Part shown: positions 7,089-16,183 of the stretch, in pieces
Layout: each line of letters opens with the position of its first letter
Position numbering within the stretch: position 1 is the stretch's first letter
Source of the DNA: UBA2040 sp041674745
Lineage (GTDB): Bacteria; Bacteroidota; Bacteroidia; Flavobacteriales_D; Crocinitomicaceae
DNA length: 64,000 bases
Assembly: GCA_041674745.1 (NCBI GenBank)
Contig: JBAYVD010000001.1
Location: 310,001 to 374,000 of the forward strand
Direction of reading: 5' to 3'
Notes under the pieces: model-generated
The model's database searches: none
Told to the model about the DNA's origin: nothing
The model's input: the letters and a program-made list of their open reading frames with translations, nothing else
Program-made: the position numbers and the translations under genes

Positions 7089-8915
7089 CTACAATTCGTC
7101 ATCGCCTATTTTATCACCGCGCAATTGTCTAAAACGCTTGCGCGCTTCGATGGTGTACAAACTTCCTTTGTAATCGAATAGAATTTTGCGGTAATACTCG
7201 GCAGCTTTCTCGTCGTCGTTCAAATGATGCTGATAAATATCACCCAATTGAAAAACGGCATCGTCCGCTAAAATGTCGAATTGATAGTATTTCAACAACT
7301 CTTCCAAGTATTGGACGGCTTCGGTCCACTTTCCTTGCACTTGCATGGCATACGATTTTTTCAAAAGGATATCATCGCCCAAGGAATGGTAGTTGTAGAC
7401 CGTCTGAATGCTATCGAAATAGGTAAATGCTTCGTCGTATTTGTGCTGTTCGATCAATAAATCACCTTTTGAAAACCAGTACATGGCTTCGTAATTGCTG
7501 TCCAACCCATAATTCTCGGTGATCAACAAGGACAATTGCATGGCATCGTTGGCGATTAGTTTGGTCGTTGATTGTTTCAAAACATCCAACTGCGATTGAG
7601 CAAAATCGAACTCACCATCGTAATAATAAATGCGGGCATTTTTAAATTTGGCTTCTTGACCAATCGGTTCGTATTTGAAATCTTTGTCAATTTGCATGTA
7701 ATAAATAGACGCCTCCCAAATATCGGCATTCAACACATCAATATCGGCCAATTGCATTTTCGTTTCGGCCTTTTGCATATCCGTCAGTCCCGGAAAGGTC
7801 AACGCTTCAGTTAATCGTTGGATACCGGAAGCTGGTTTATTTCCATAAAAAGCTTCAATGTGTGCCAATTCTACAATCAAGTCGAGGGTTGTGTTTTTTT
7901 TACCCAAACGATTCAACGTCGATTCGTATTCGGCAATTGTTTCGGCTACATCTTCCTGAGAATAATTCTTGTCTGTTGTTACTTCTACATAACGGGTGTT
8001 GAGCAAAGCGATTTCGGCAGGGTAGAAAAGTCGTTTTCCAGGACCCAAATCACGAACATATTGAAAGGCTTTTCGTGCGACAGTATATTCTTTGTTTTCC
8101 AAACACATTTTCCCCAAATCAAAAACGCGCATGCCTTGGCCTTCTTCGCGTCGGTCCATGGCTTGCGTTTGAAGCAATGCCGCATTGAAATTTCGTTTTT
8201 GGATATACAGCCATATCAGCATGTTGCTGTATGTTCCGTTGTCGGGATTTTTTTGAACTTTCTCTAAAAGATTGGTGCGCAATAAAGTGTATTCTTTGTT
8301 GTCGTCTTCCGAAAAATCGATTTTGCGTGCCAAAACGTTTTGAACATAGGAAGCGTAGGACGGATATTTGTCCAGTAAATCCATGTACGCTTCAATCATT
8401 TTTTCAGATTGCCCCGTGGCTCCGTACAAATCCGCAAATTGAATTTGCAAAGGGTAGGTTGATTTTAGCAATTTCTCACCTCTTTCCAAGGTTTGAAGTG
8501 CGAAATCGTTCTTGTTGTTCGCACGAAATGCATTGTAGACGTTTACGATGGAATTGGCATTGTTGGGCAGATCGTCGATGAGGTTTTCGTAAACCTTGTT
8601 CGCTTTGTTTTGTTCCCCGTTATCTTCGTAAAATTGACCCAATAGAACAGGATAGTCATAATCAAAACGCTGGTTACTCACTTGCTTTTTGAGCAGTTTT
8701 TCGGCGTCCTTCAGTTCGTTTGTTTGCTTGTAGCAATCATACAATCTTAAAAAGTTGAACTTCGATGGATCTTGATCAAAAACCTTTTCACAGTAAGGAA
8801 TCGCTTTTACGTAATCTCCTCGTTCGTAATAAGCTTCGGCCAATTGAGCATCATTCCCTTGCGAAAAAGCGGGAAATGAAAACCATACAAGCAAGAAACC
8901 CAAGAGAAATTTCAT
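7089..8915 (-). CDS. Exported tetratricopeptide-repeat protein
   Basis: A 608-aa protein with a clear signal peptide (MKFLLGFLLVWFSFPAFSQ) and TPR-like helical pairs over most of its length, e.g. LAEAYYERGDYVKAIPYCEK (about 25-44), LLGQFYEDNGEQNKANKVYE (about 92-111) and, near the C-terminus, AVFQLGDIYQHHLNDDEKAA. Such periplasmic TPR proteins act as scaffolds; no enzymatic domain is visible. It starts 22 bp after the stop of a small lipoprotein gene, so the two are probably co-transcribed. Function unknown. Confidence 0.88.
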   Translation of the reverse strand: MKFLLGFLLVWFSFPAFSQGNDAQLAEAYYERGDYVKAIPYCEKVFDQDPSKFNFLRLYDCYKQTNELKDAEKLLKKQVSNQRFDYDYPVLLGQFYEDNGEQNKANKVYENLIDDLPNNANSIVNVYNAFRANNKNDFALQTLERGEKLLKSTYPLQIQFADLYGATGQSEKMIEAYMDLLDKYPSYASYVQNVLARKIDFSEDDNKEYTLLRTNLLEKVQKNPDNGTYSNMLIWLYIQKRNFNAALLQTQAMDRREEGQGMRVFDLGKMCLENKEYTVARKAFQYVRDLGPGKRLFYPAEIALLNTRYVEVTTDKNYSQEDVAETIAEYESTLNRLGKKNTTLDLIVELAHIEAFYGNKPASGIQRLTEALTFPGLTDMQKAETKMQLADIDVLNADIWEASIYYMQIDKDFKYEPIGQEAKFKNARIYYYDGEFDFAQSQLDVLKQSTTKLIANDAMQLSLLITENYGLDSNYEAMYWFSKGDLLIEQHKYDEAFTYFDSIQTVYNYHSLGDDILLKKSYAMQVQGKWTEAVQYLEELLKYYQFDILADDAVFQLGDIYQHHLNDDEKAAEYYRKILFDYKGSLYTIEARKRFRQLRGDKIGDDEL

Positions 8916-8937
8916 TCGAAGAGATATGTGTTAAAGA

Positions 8938-9489
8938 CTAAAGCTTTTGATTTTTTGCCTGCATTTTCATCGAAAAATCATGAATTTCAGCATTTAACTC
9001 TTTATATGTAGCAACATTGGTCTTTTTTGAGTCAAAATAGCCTTTCGCCAAAACGACCAATTTATCGAATTTCGATTTTTCATAGTTCAAATATTCACCA
9101 TATTTTGCACGGTCACCATCGCCGTTTTCAATATCATGCTTCAATTGACGCAAGGTTTCTTTTACTTCATCGCAACCGAGAACGATTTTATCGAATTCCA
9201 AAAACATGTGCTTAAAAGCTCTGCGCATATTTTTGTAGCGCGTCATTTTTTCTGCAAAAACCATGTCAATGGTATCTTCAATGTAGTAGTTTTTAATGCG
9301 CGTTTCGTTGTCAATCGCTTCAATGGAATACTGTTGAGCTGAATCTAATTTATTGGTTAATAGCTCATTTTTCAAACTATCCAAGCTGGTGTTTAGTTTG
9401 TCAATGGTAGCCAATTGGTTGGATTTATTTACATCGGAACACGATGCTAAGACCAAAAAGGAGAATAAAAGAATGGATAGTGTCTTCAC
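8938..9489 (-). CDS. Small helical lipoprotein of unknown function
   Basis: A 183-aa protein with a lipoprotein signal (MKTLSILLFSFLVLASC; lipobox LASC). The mature part is charged and predicted helical or coiled-coil (TIDKLNTSLDSLKNELLTNK; CDEVKETLRQLKHDIENGD). I do not recognise a named family. It precedes the exported TPR gene by 22 bp, which suggests the two work together at the envelope. The serS stop lies 64 bp upstream. Confidence 0.8.
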   Translation of the reverse strand: MKTLSILLFSFLVLASCSDVNKSNQLATIDKLNTSLDSLKNELLTNKLDSAQQYSIEAIDNETRIKNYYIEDTIDMVFAEKMTRYKNMRRAFKHMFLEFDKIVLGCDEVKETLRQLKHDIENGDGDRAKYGEYLNYEKSKFDKLVVLAKGYFDSKKTNVATYKELNAEIHDFSMKMQAKNQKL

Positions 9490-9553
9490 TTTTTTACGTA
9501 AATATAAAGTAAAAACTCAGCTAAGCCGCGATTTTAAGAATAATTAAGAACCC

Positions 9554-10825
9554 TTAGGAAATGGAATCAAATCCTAGGAAAGGGTGCAAAACTTCCGGCA
9601 ATTTGATGTCATTTTCTGTTTGGAAATTCTCCAACAAAGCCGCCACAATTCTAGGCAACGCCAAAGCAGAACCATTCAAGGTATGACACAATTGGGTTTT
9701 TTTGTCTTCCCCTTTGAAACGCAATTTCAATCGAGTGGATTGGAAAGTGTCGAAACGAGAAACGGAACTTACTTCCAACCATTTTTTCTGTGCGGCAGAA
9801 TACACTTCAAAATCATACGTCATCGCAGAAGCGAAACCTGTATCACCACCACAAAGACGCAAGATGCGGAATTGCAGGCCTAATTTGGTTAACAAACCTT
9901 TCACATGCTCCATCATTTCTTCCAAAGCGGCGGCAGAATTATCCGGGTGTTCGATTCGAACAATTTCCACCTTGTCAAATTGGTGCAAACGATTCAAGCC
10001 ACGCACATCTTTTCCATAAGAACCCGCTTCTCTTCGGAAACAAGGCGTGTAACCCGTCATTTTAATGGAAAATTTTGAATCGGGCAAAATGACATCTCGG
10101 TAAATGTTTGTCAGCGGAACTTCCGCCGTCGGAATCAAATACAAATCATCGATAGTAGAATGGTACATTTGACCTTCTTTGTCGGGTAATTGACCGGTTC
10201 CAATTCCAGATGCTTCATTCACCATGTGAGGAACTTGGTATTCTTCGTAACCCGCTTTACCGGCTTCTAGCAAGAAGAAGTTGATCAATGCTCGTTGCAA
10301 TTTGGCTACTTTGCCTTTGTATACAGGGAAACCAGCTCCGGTGATTTTTACACCCAATTCAAAATCAATTAGGTCATATTTTTTGGTCAATTCCCAATGA
10401 GGCAAAGGTTCAAATCCAAATTTCGGTTCGTCTCCAGCCTCGTAAACGGTTTCATTGTCCAATTCACTTTTGCCTGCTTTCACCAATTCGTTGGGTACAT
10501 TTGGCAATGTGTATAACAATGTCTGAATTTGATTTTCCAAGGCATCTACCTCCAACTTTAAAGCAGATTCTTGCTCTTTTAAATCTGTCGTTTTTGCTTT
10601 GGCAGCATTCGCTTCCTCCGCTTTTCCTTGTTTGAAAAGAACACCAATTTCTTTGGCTAAACCATTCAATTCGGCCGCGATCGATTCCAGGTCCGTTTTT
10701 TTTGAGCGCCATTGCATGTCAGCTGCCAGGATTTCATCCAAGGTAGCAGTGGCATCCATGTTTCGTTTTTTTAATCCATCGATGATGGCATTTTTCTCGT
10801 TCCGAATTCTGGTAATTTCAAGCAT
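9554..10825 (-). CDS. serS: Serine--tRNA ligase
   Basis: A 423-aa class II aminoacyl-tRNA synthetase that charges tRNA-Ser (and tRNA-Sec where present). It has the long N-terminal antiparallel coiled coil (about 1-105) that binds the tRNA long variable arm, then the catalytic core with motif 2 (PCFRREAGSYGKDVRGLNRL, about 257-276) and motif 3 near the end (NGSALALPRIVAALLENFQ). Length is normal. It is transcribed away from the L27/L21 genes, with their terminator between. Confidence 0.98.
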   Translation of the reverse strand: MLEITRIRNEKNAIIDGLKKRNMDATATLDEILAADMQWRSKKTDLESIAAELNGLAKEIGVLFKQGKAEEANAAKAKTTDLKEQESALKLEVDALENQIQTLLYTLPNVPNELVKAGKSELDNETVYEAGDEPKFGFEPLPHWELTKKYDLIDFELGVKITGAGFPVYKGKVAKLQRALINFFLLEAGKAGYEEYQVPHMVNEASGIGTGQLPDKEGQMYHSTIDDLYLIPTAEVPLTNIYRDVILPDSKFSIKMTGYTPCFRREAGSYGKDVRGLNRLHQFDKVEIVRIEHPDNSAAALEEMMEHVKGLLTKLGLQFRILRLCGGDTGFASAMTYDFEVYSAAQKKWLEVSSVSRFDTFQSTRLKLRFKGEDKKTQLCHTLNGSALALPRIVAALLENFQTENDIKLPEVLHPFLGFDSIS

Positions 10826-10912
10826 GGTGATTCATTTCTTTTCGAGCGCGAATTTACAAATTTGCACGTGAATTATTATACTCTTGTTGGTTTTGATTTA
10901 AAAATCAATAAC

Positions 10913-10947
10913 ATAAAAAAAAGCGTGTCGGCTGAACCAACACGCTT
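10913..10947 (-). terminator. Terminator after rpmA
   Basis: Read on the minus strand, AAGCGTGT and its complement ACACGCTT form an 8-bp stem with an 11-nt loop, followed by a run of T (plus-strand A8 at 10915-10922). It ends the rplU-rpmA unit 21 bp past the stop. Confidence 0.9.
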
Positions 10948-10968
10948 CTTAATTTCTATCGAAGTTTG

Positions 10969-11238
10969 TTATGCTTCAGCTGTTTCAAATGGAACAACCG
11001 ATACAAACGAACGATTATCTTTTTTCTTACGGAATTCTACCAAACCATCAGTCAAAGCAAACAACGTATGGTCTTTTCCAATTCCAACGTTTGTTCCTGG
11101 GTGATGTTGTGTTCCTCTTTGGCGAATGATAATGTTTCCAGCGATAGCTGCTTGACCTCCAAAGATTTTCACCCCTAGACGTTTACTTGCTGATTCACGA
11201 CCATTTCTTGAACTACCTGCTCCTTTTTTATGTGCCAT
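10969..11238 (-). CDS. rpmA: 50S ribosomal protein L27
   Basis: An 89-aa L27 with the hallmark N-terminus MAHKKGAGSSRNGRESASKR reaching toward the peptidyl-transferase centre, followed by LGVKIFGGQAAIAGNIIIRQ and RGTQHHPGTNVGIGKDHTLF. No N-terminal cleavable extension like that of Firmicutes L27 is present. It is the second gene of the rplU-rpmA operon, 50 bp after L21. Confidence 0.98.
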   Translation of the reverse strand: MAHKKGAGSSRNGRESASKRLGVKIFGGQAAIAGNIIIRQRGTQHHPGTNVGIGKDHTLFALTDGLVEFRKKKDNRSFVSVVPFETAEA

Positions 11239-11288
11239 TGTCTTATCTTTTTATCCCACCGAGATGGGCGTTTTTAACTCTGTTTTAA

Positions 11289-11600
11289 TTAAGCATTAAT
11301 GCTTTTAATTGCAATAGAAGTAAAAGATTGACGGTGACCATTTTTCTTGCGGTACCCTTTTCTTCTCTTCTTGCGGAAAACGATTACTTTGTCTCCTTTA
11401 ACGTGGCCAAGTACCTCTGCGGTAACTTTAGCTCCTTCTATAGCCGGGGCGCCAAGTGTAATTTTTCCATCGTTGTCTACAAGCAAAACTTTATCGAATT
11501 CGATTTTAGCTCCTGCTTCTTCTTTCAAACGATGAACATACAACTTTTGGTCTTTTTGCACTTTAAACTGCTGCCCTGCTATCTCTACAATTGCGTACAT
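11289..11600 (-). CDS. rplU: 50S ribosomal protein L21
   Basis: A 103-aa L21 that binds 23S rRNA. The opening YAIVEIAGQQFKVQKDQKLY and the C-terminal basic block VIVFRKKRRKGYRKKNGHRQ are diagnostic. It is first in the rplU-rpmA operon, driven by a near-consensus promoter about 40 bp upstream. Confidence 0.98.
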   Translation of the reverse strand: MYAIVEIAGQQFKVQKDQKLYVHRLKEEAGAKIEFDKVLLVDNDGKITLGAPAIEGAKVTAEVLGHVKGDKVIVFRKKRRKGYRKKNGHRQSFTSIAIKSINA

Positions 11601-11640
11601 ATAGCTGTTTTTAATTAAATTGTGTTCTTAATTTGGACGG

Positions 11641-11671
11641 CAAAGATACATTTTTCTTTTGAGACAGCAAA
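11641..11671 (-). promoter_or_regulatory. Consensus Bacteroidota promoter of rplU-rpmA
   Basis: On the minus strand TTTG (11668-11671) is followed by exactly 19 nt and then TATCTTTG (11641-11648). This is the textbook -33/-7 arrangement for the phylum's primary sigma factor and leaves a leader of roughly 35 nt before the L21 ATG. Confidence 0.85.
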
Positions 11672-11693
11672 TAATGTTCTATTTTTTTTTGTG

Positions 11694-11972
11694 CGGTTAT
11701 TTGAAGCTTGCGGCATTGGGATGTGTATTGTACTGATTATTTAGGGTGCTTGGCACATTGGACGTGCTTTGTACCGGTTATTTGAAGTGCTTCGCACATT
11801 GGATGTGCTGTGTACCAGTTATTTGAAGTGCTTCGCACATTTTCGAAAATAAAATGTGCGAAGCACTTCAAATTTAAGCGTTGTATACGTCCAATGCCGC
11901 AGGCTCCAAATAACGAAACCAACTGCATCCAATGCCGAAAGATTCAAATAGCTCAGCAATCCACGTTCAATA
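11694..11972. repeat. Dispersed palindromic repeat, copy 4
   Basis: Occupies most of the 381-bp gap between the rplU promoter and the EamA gene. A 41-bp left module (from CACATTGGACGTGCTTTGTA to GAAGTGCTTCG) is repeated in tandem, ending at the core hairpin with perfect 23-bp arms at 11821-11843 and 11851-11873 and a 7-nt loop. The stem tip has the same extension as copy 3 but a different loop. Degenerate right-hand modules follow to about 11972, and GCTCAGCAATCCACGT also occurs in copy 3. Confidence 0.9.
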
Positions 11973-11981
11973 AGCAGCATG

Positions 11982-12926
11982 TCAAATTTTCATCGACCTT
12001 CGCAATGCTCTCGCTTTTCGTTTGACTTGCAATTGGGGCCAATAATTCACGAAAAACACCCCGAGTAAAACCACAAACATGGAAACGATTTGTCCTAAAT
12101 TGATGCTTTCTTTGAAGTAGAAACCAATGAAAACAGCTACAATGGGAATGAAATACGTGACACTACTAGCAAAAAGAGCATCGCGCGTTGAAATCAATTG
12201 ATTGAATAAGATCACAGCAAAAGCTGTTCCGAACACACCTAAAATGGCAATGTAACCAATGCCTTCCCACGCATGTGGATTTGTTTTTAAAGTGTCAAGG
12301 GTTCCGAATAGTCCATTGGCAATAAGTGCTGGAATCAAAACTAAAAGTAGCGCTATGGAAGTAATTTCCACCGCTTTGAAATGTTGCAGTTTGTGTTTGA
12401 TGGTGTTCAAACTAATACCATAAAGTAGTGTAGCAAAAACAATGGCTAACACATGGATCAGGCCACCATTGTTGGGTTCTAATTTTCCCGCATACATTAA
12501 AAGAATCATTCCAACGGTGCCGATGACCAAACCAATGATTTGAACGGCCGTCAAATGAACTTTGAAAATAAAAAAGCCGATCAACACGGTGAAAATGGGC
12601 GTAAAACTGTTGAGCATGCCAGCATAACCGGATGAAATGGACGTTTCAGCATAGGTGAATAAAAAGGCAGGAACAAAATTGCCACAGGTGCCTACAATAA
12701 AAAGGAATAATACATCCGATGCTTTTTTGATTTTTTTTAAAGCTCGAAACGCGAAAGGAATAAGAACGGTTCCAGCGAAAAACATGCGCAACGCGCCAAC
12801 TTGCATATCAGAGAAAATTGGTTCACCACTAACGGTGTGCATGCCTCGTTTCATCAAGATAAAGGAAGAACCCCAAACACAGGCCAGGAGCACCAAAATA
12901 AACCAACTTTTCGTTTCGGATTTCAT
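11982..12926 (-). CDS. EamA/DMT-family transporter
   Basis: A 314-aa inner-membrane protein with about ten hydrophobic segments arranged as two EamA repeats, typical of drug/metabolite exporters. The first segment carries the family's VWGSSFILMKRG (about 17-28), and the second repeat contains GIGYIAILGVFGTAFAVILF. The basic tail (KRKARALRRSMKI) fits a cytoplasmic C-terminus. The substrate cannot be inferred. It is divergent from the IPExxxVDY gene; its -7 box sits only 4 bp before the ATG. Confidence 0.9.
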   Translation of the reverse strand: MKSETKSWFILVLLACVWGSSFILMKRGMHTVSGEPIFSDMQVGALRMFFAGTVLIPFAFRALKKIKKASDVLFLFIVGTCGNFVPAFLFTYAETSISSGYAGMLNSFTPIFTVLIGFFIFKVHLTAVQIIGLVIGTVGMILLMYAGKLEPNNGGLIHVLAIVFATLLYGISLNTIKHKLQHFKAVEITSIALLLVLIPALIANGLFGTLDTLKTNPHAWEGIGYIAILGVFGTAFAVILFNQLISTRDALFASSVTYFIPIVAVFIGFYFKESINLGQIVSMFVVLLGVFFVNYWPQLQVKRKARALRRSMKI

Positions 12927-12930
12927 GGCG

Positions 12931-12938
12931 CAAAAATA
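12931..12938 (-). promoter_or_regulatory. -7 box of the EamA gene, probably leaderless
   Basis: TATTTTTG on the minus strand (TAnnTTTG) ends 4 nt before the ATG. Since transcription normally starts about 5-7 nt past this box, the mRNA would begin at or next to the start codon. Confidence 0.55.
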
Positions 12939-13030
12939 CGGGGAATATTTTGGAAATAAAGGTGCGATTCGCTTTGTGTTACGATAAGGTTAAATTTTAT
13001 CCAAAGAAGTCGATAAAATTTCTTACCCGC

Positions 13031-13059
13031 TTGATATGCAAGCAAAATGAGTAAATTTG
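13031..13059 (+). promoter_or_regulatory. Promoter of the IPExxxVDY gene, probably leaderless
   Basis: TTG at 13032-13034 and TAAATTTG at 13052-13059, 17 nt apart, form a -33/-7 pair. The box ends 6 nt before the ATG at 13066, so a leaderless or very short-leader transcript is expected. The box also overlaps an in-frame TTG at 13057, which argues against that codon as the start. Confidence 0.55.
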
Positions 13060-13065
13060 CCTGAA

Positions 13066-13494
13066 ATGGCAAAGGTCAAAAAATACAATCTAACGCTGGA
13101 ACCCGAATTTGATTTCGACATGATTGGAATTTGTTCGCATCACAGTGATTATCGTTTAGCGTGGGGAATCAACGAAGCGATGGGGTTGCATTTGTCCAAA
13201 GCCGAAGAAGAGTTTGCTACTGACAAGGCAAAAAAACACAGCAGTTCGTACCATAGTTTTTATGAATATTATGACGAAGAAAATATGTGTTCTTATTTTT
13301 TAATTAAAAATGCCTCTGGCCCACGTTTTTTAGTGGCGGAGCAACCGAAAATAGATTATTTCCTTTTTATAAAGGAACCAAATACCGTGGACGCGGATCA
13401 CTGGGTAAAAAAACTAAATGCGATTTCAAGTGTTTTAGCAGCCTATGATTTTGACCCAGAAGAATTCGAATCCATGCAATCCATCAGTTTATAA
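13066..13494 (+). CDS. IPExxxVDY family protein
   Basis: A 142-aa member of a small Bacteroidota family named for its conserved IPExxxVDY-like motif; here the corresponding segment is AEQPKIDYFLFI (about residues 98-109). The protein has an acidic, aromatic-rich sequence with no signal peptide or membrane segment. Function is unknown. I place the start at the ATG at 13066 because the alternative upstream TTG lies inside the promoter -7 box. It precedes pyk by 15 bp, and the same neighbour arrangement suggests co-transcription. Confidence 0.88.
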   Translation: MAKVKKYNLTLEPEFDFDMIGICSHHSDYRLAWGINEAMGLHLSKAEEEFATDKAKKHSSSYHSFYEYYDEENMCSYFLIKNASGPRFLVAEQPKIDYFLFIKEPNTVDADHWVKKLNAISSVLAAYDFDPEEFESMQSISL

Positions 13495-13509
13495 GTATTT
13501 AAAAAGTAT

Positions 13510-14931
13510 ATGTTATCTAAAAAGACAAAAATCGTTGCGACACTAGGTCCAGCCAGTAATCAACCAGCCGTATTAAAAGAAATGTTCCTTCAAGGAGTCA
13601 ATGTTTGTCGTTTGAATTTTTCACACGGTTCGCATGAAGATCATTTGGCGAATATTCAGTTAATCCGAAAATTGAACCAAGAAACAGGCTTGAATGTTGC
13701 CATTCTTGCGGATTTACAAGGTCCAAAAATTCGAACACACGAAATTGAAAACAATGGTGTTGAATTAGTGGAGGATGCAGAAGTGAGCATCGTTTCAGAG
13801 CGAGTTTTGGGGACAAAAGATTTGTTTTCCATTAGCTATGAGCGATTGCCCAAAGACATTCGTCCGAAAGAGCGTATTTTGTTAGACGATGGTAAAATCA
13901 TTTTGGAAGCAATTTCAACGGATGGCATAACAATTAAGGCGAAAGTCATAAATGGAGGAATACTTTCTTCAAAAAAAGGAGTGAATTTGCCGAATACGAA
14001 AATTTCCATGCCTTCTTTAACAGAAAAAGACAAAGAGGATTTGAAATTTGCTTTGGAGCAGGATGTCGATTGGATTGCGCTTTCATTTGTGCGTTCGGCA
14101 AGAGATATTATTGAATTGAAACATTTGATTTCTCAAGCAAAAGCGAAAGCCAAAGTGATTTCAAAAATTGAAAAACCAGAAGCGTTAAAAGACATTGATG
14201 ATATCATAGACCAAAGCGATGCTGTGATGGTAGCGCGAGGTGATTTGGGTGTGGAGATTCCCTACCAAAATGTGCCTTTGATTCAAAAAATGCTCATCAA
14301 CAAATGTCGTTTGAATGCGAAACCAATTATTGTGGCAACGCAAATGATGGAAAGTATGATTGAAAACATCACACCGTCCAGAGCGGAGGTGAATGATGTT
14401 GCCAACGCTGTTTTGGACGGTGCGGATGCGGTGATGCTTTCTGGAGAAACCTCTGTTGGGAAACACCCAATTGAAGTCATAAGAACCATGGCGAATATTG
14501 TTTCTGAAATGGAAACGTTTGATGGAATCTACAACAAAGAAGAGTTGCCAGAAAAAAACCAAGAACGTTTCATTACGGACTCTATTTGTTTCAATGCGGT
14601 TCGATTGGCGCAACGAACGGACACCAATGCGATCATTACGATGTCATTTTCGGGTTATACGGCGTATAAAATTGCTTCACAACGACCGAAAGCACCTGTT
14701 TTTGTTTTCACCAGCAACCGAGACATTTTAACACAACTCAATTTGATTTGGGGTGTGCACGCATTTTTCTACGACAAAACGGTTTCTACCGATCACACCA
14801 TTGCCGATATCAAATACTTGATGAAAAAACAAGGTTTGTTGAAATTGGGAGATTTGGTGATCAATATTGCTTCCATTCCACTGGAAGAAAGCGGAAAATC
14901 AAACATGTTGAAATTGAGCTATGTGGAATAG
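13510..14931 (+). CDS. pyk: Pyruvate kinase
   Basis: A 473-aa glycolytic enzyme that transfers phosphate from phosphoenolpyruvate to ADP. N-terminal KTKIVATLGPASNQPAVLKE, the substrate-binding NFSHGSHEDH (about 36-45), the catalytic-lysine region ISKIEKPEAL (about 217-226), the metal-binding MVARGDLGVEIP (about 239-250) and SGETSVGKHP (about 317-326) are all intact. The length is standard with no extra C-terminal domain. It follows the IPExxxVDY gene by 15 bp and ends at a clear terminator. Confidence 0.98.
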   Translation: MLSKKTKIVATLGPASNQPAVLKEMFLQGVNVCRLNFSHGSHEDHLANIQLIRKLNQETGLNVAILADLQGPKIRTHEIENNGVELVEDAEVSIVSERVLGTKDLFSISYERLPKDIRPKERILLDDGKIILEAISTDGITIKAKVINGGILSSKKGVNLPNTKISMPSLTEKDKEDLKFALEQDVDWIALSFVRSARDIIELKHLISQAKAKAKVISKIEKPEALKDIDDIIDQSDAVMVARGDLGVEIPYQNVPLIQKMLINKCRLNAKPIIVATQMMESMIENITPSRAEVNDVANAVLDGADAVMLSGETSVGKHPIEVIRTMANIVSEMETFDGIYNKEELPEKNQERFITDSICFNAVRLAQRTDTNAIITMSFSGYTAYKIASQRPKAPVFVFTSNRDILTQLNLIWGVHAFFYDKTVSTDHTIADIKYLMKKQGLLKLGDLVINIASIPLEESGKSNMLKLSYVE

Positions 14932-14952
14932 AATTGTATGCATTGAATAAAC

Positions 14953-14987
14953 ACATGGGCTTGGATGATTTCAGGCCCATTTTTTAA
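14953..14987 (+). terminator. Terminator after pyk
   Basis: ATGGGC (14955-14960) pairs with GCCCAT (14975-14980) around a 14-nt loop, followed by T5AATA. The T-run overlaps the stop codon of the convergent ATPase gene, so the two transcription units share this end. Confidence 0.82.
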
Positions 14988-16180
14988 TATAAAAAACCAA
15001 ATAGCCACAACGGGATTTTATTTCGGAAGCCAATTTCAATGTTATCAGCTGCTATATAAGCATTGTCAATTTCTTTTATTTGAGTGGTGGTTTTTCCTTT
15101 TCCTCCTACCTCAAAAGTGTATTTTTCATTTACTAAAAAGTCGCTGACTTTACTTGTTTTCACCTCGTTTTTGGCGGCCAATTGGTTGAAAAAAAACGTT
15201 TCGCGAATATTTCCTTCATTTCCTCTATCATCACCTATGGCATAAACCATGTTGGTGTTTTCTAGGTAAATTTTATCTGGTTTTGCCAAATAGTTATTTC
15301 CTTTTGCGTTGGTTTTTAAACTTTTGGTCATGCTTGCTTTTTCCAAATAGTCCAAATATTGCAAGGTAGAATTGCGCGAGGTAGTTTCTAGACTTTCCGA
15401 CAATTTGGCAATATTGGGAATATAGGGCAAAGATGTGGCTACCACGTACAGCAATTTTTTGATTTTTTGCAAGGTGCGAAATTCTGTGCTAAAAACCGAT
15501 GGAATGTCGGATTCTATAGTAAGATTGATGACGCTTTTTATTTTCCCATAATACGAGGTTTCTCCCTCCAAATAAAAAGGGTAATATCCTGATTCTAAGT
15601 ATTTTCTAAAGTGTGGGATGATTTTCGTTTCTGAACATATTTTTTCAGCAATTGCGAGATGATTTTCCAAAAGGTCTGGCAATCGAAAAGAAGGAATATC
15701 TAACACATCCTGCAAAGCAAGATACTCTCGAAAAGACAATCCTTGCAAATTATACGTGACAGCTCTACGACTCAAATCGGCGTCTCCTTTGTAGATTTCG
15801 AGCAAGGAAGAGCTCGTGAAAACAATGTGTAAGTCGTCATACCGATCGTATAAATTTTTAATTTCTATCGACCAGTTTGGGTATTTGTGTACTTCATCCA
15901 AATAAAGATATTTTCCACCGTTCAAATGAAATTCTTCAGCCATGTCCACTAAGGTGTTGGCTTGAAAATACAAGTCGTCTAGACTCACGTATAAGGTTTC
16001 ATCATTCAACGCTCGATTTAGCTTTATGTGTTGATACAAAAGTGTAGTTTTTCCTACACCTCTGGCACCTTTCAGGGCAATCAAACGATCTGTCCACACA
16101 ATATCATTGTACAAATACCGCACGTATCTCACTTCCATTTTGGAAATTTTTTCTCTGAATTGATGAAATAATTTGTTCAT
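14984..16180 (-). CDS. AAA ATPase with DUF4143 domain
   Basis: A 398-aa ATP-binding protein of the AAA_14-DUF4143 family. Walker A is GARGVGKTTL (about 36-45), Walker B is YLYLDEVHKYPNW (about 92-104) and a sensor-like HIVFTSSSLLEI follows. The C-terminal half is DUF4143, with restriction-endonuclease-like character (LVNEKYTFEVGGKGKTT). These proteins are widespread in genomes with variable gene content and have no settled function. I choose the ATG at 16180 because the more upstream ATG (16201) overlaps a -7 box TATCTTTG (16199-16206). A 16-bp palindrome lies between that box and the start, which suggests autoregulation or control by an unknown repressor. It is convergent with pyk. Confidence 0.88.
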   Translation of the reverse strand: MNKLFHQFREKISKMEVRYVRYLYNDIVWTDRLIALKGARGVGKTTLLYQHIKLNRALNDETLYVSLDDLYFQANTLVDMAEEFHLNGGKYLYLDEVHKYPNWSIEIKNLYDRYDDLHIVFTSSSLLEIYKGDADLSRRAVTYNLQGLSFREYLALQDVLDIPSFRLPDLLENHLAIAEKICSETKIIPHFRKYLESGYYPFYLEGETSYYGKIKSVINLTIESDIPSVFSTEFRTLQKIKKLLYVVATSLPYIPNIAKLSESLETTSRNSTLQYLDYLEKASMTKSLKTNAKGNNYLAKPDKIYLENTNMVYAIGDDRGNEGNIRETFFFNQLAAKNEVKTSKVSDFLVNEKYTFEVGGKGKTTTQIKEIDNAYIAADNIEIGFRNKIPLWLFGFLY

Positions 16181-16183
16181 ATT

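Noticed and set aside
11737..12025. Open frames in repeat copy 4
   Set aside because: Repeat translation only, same as above.
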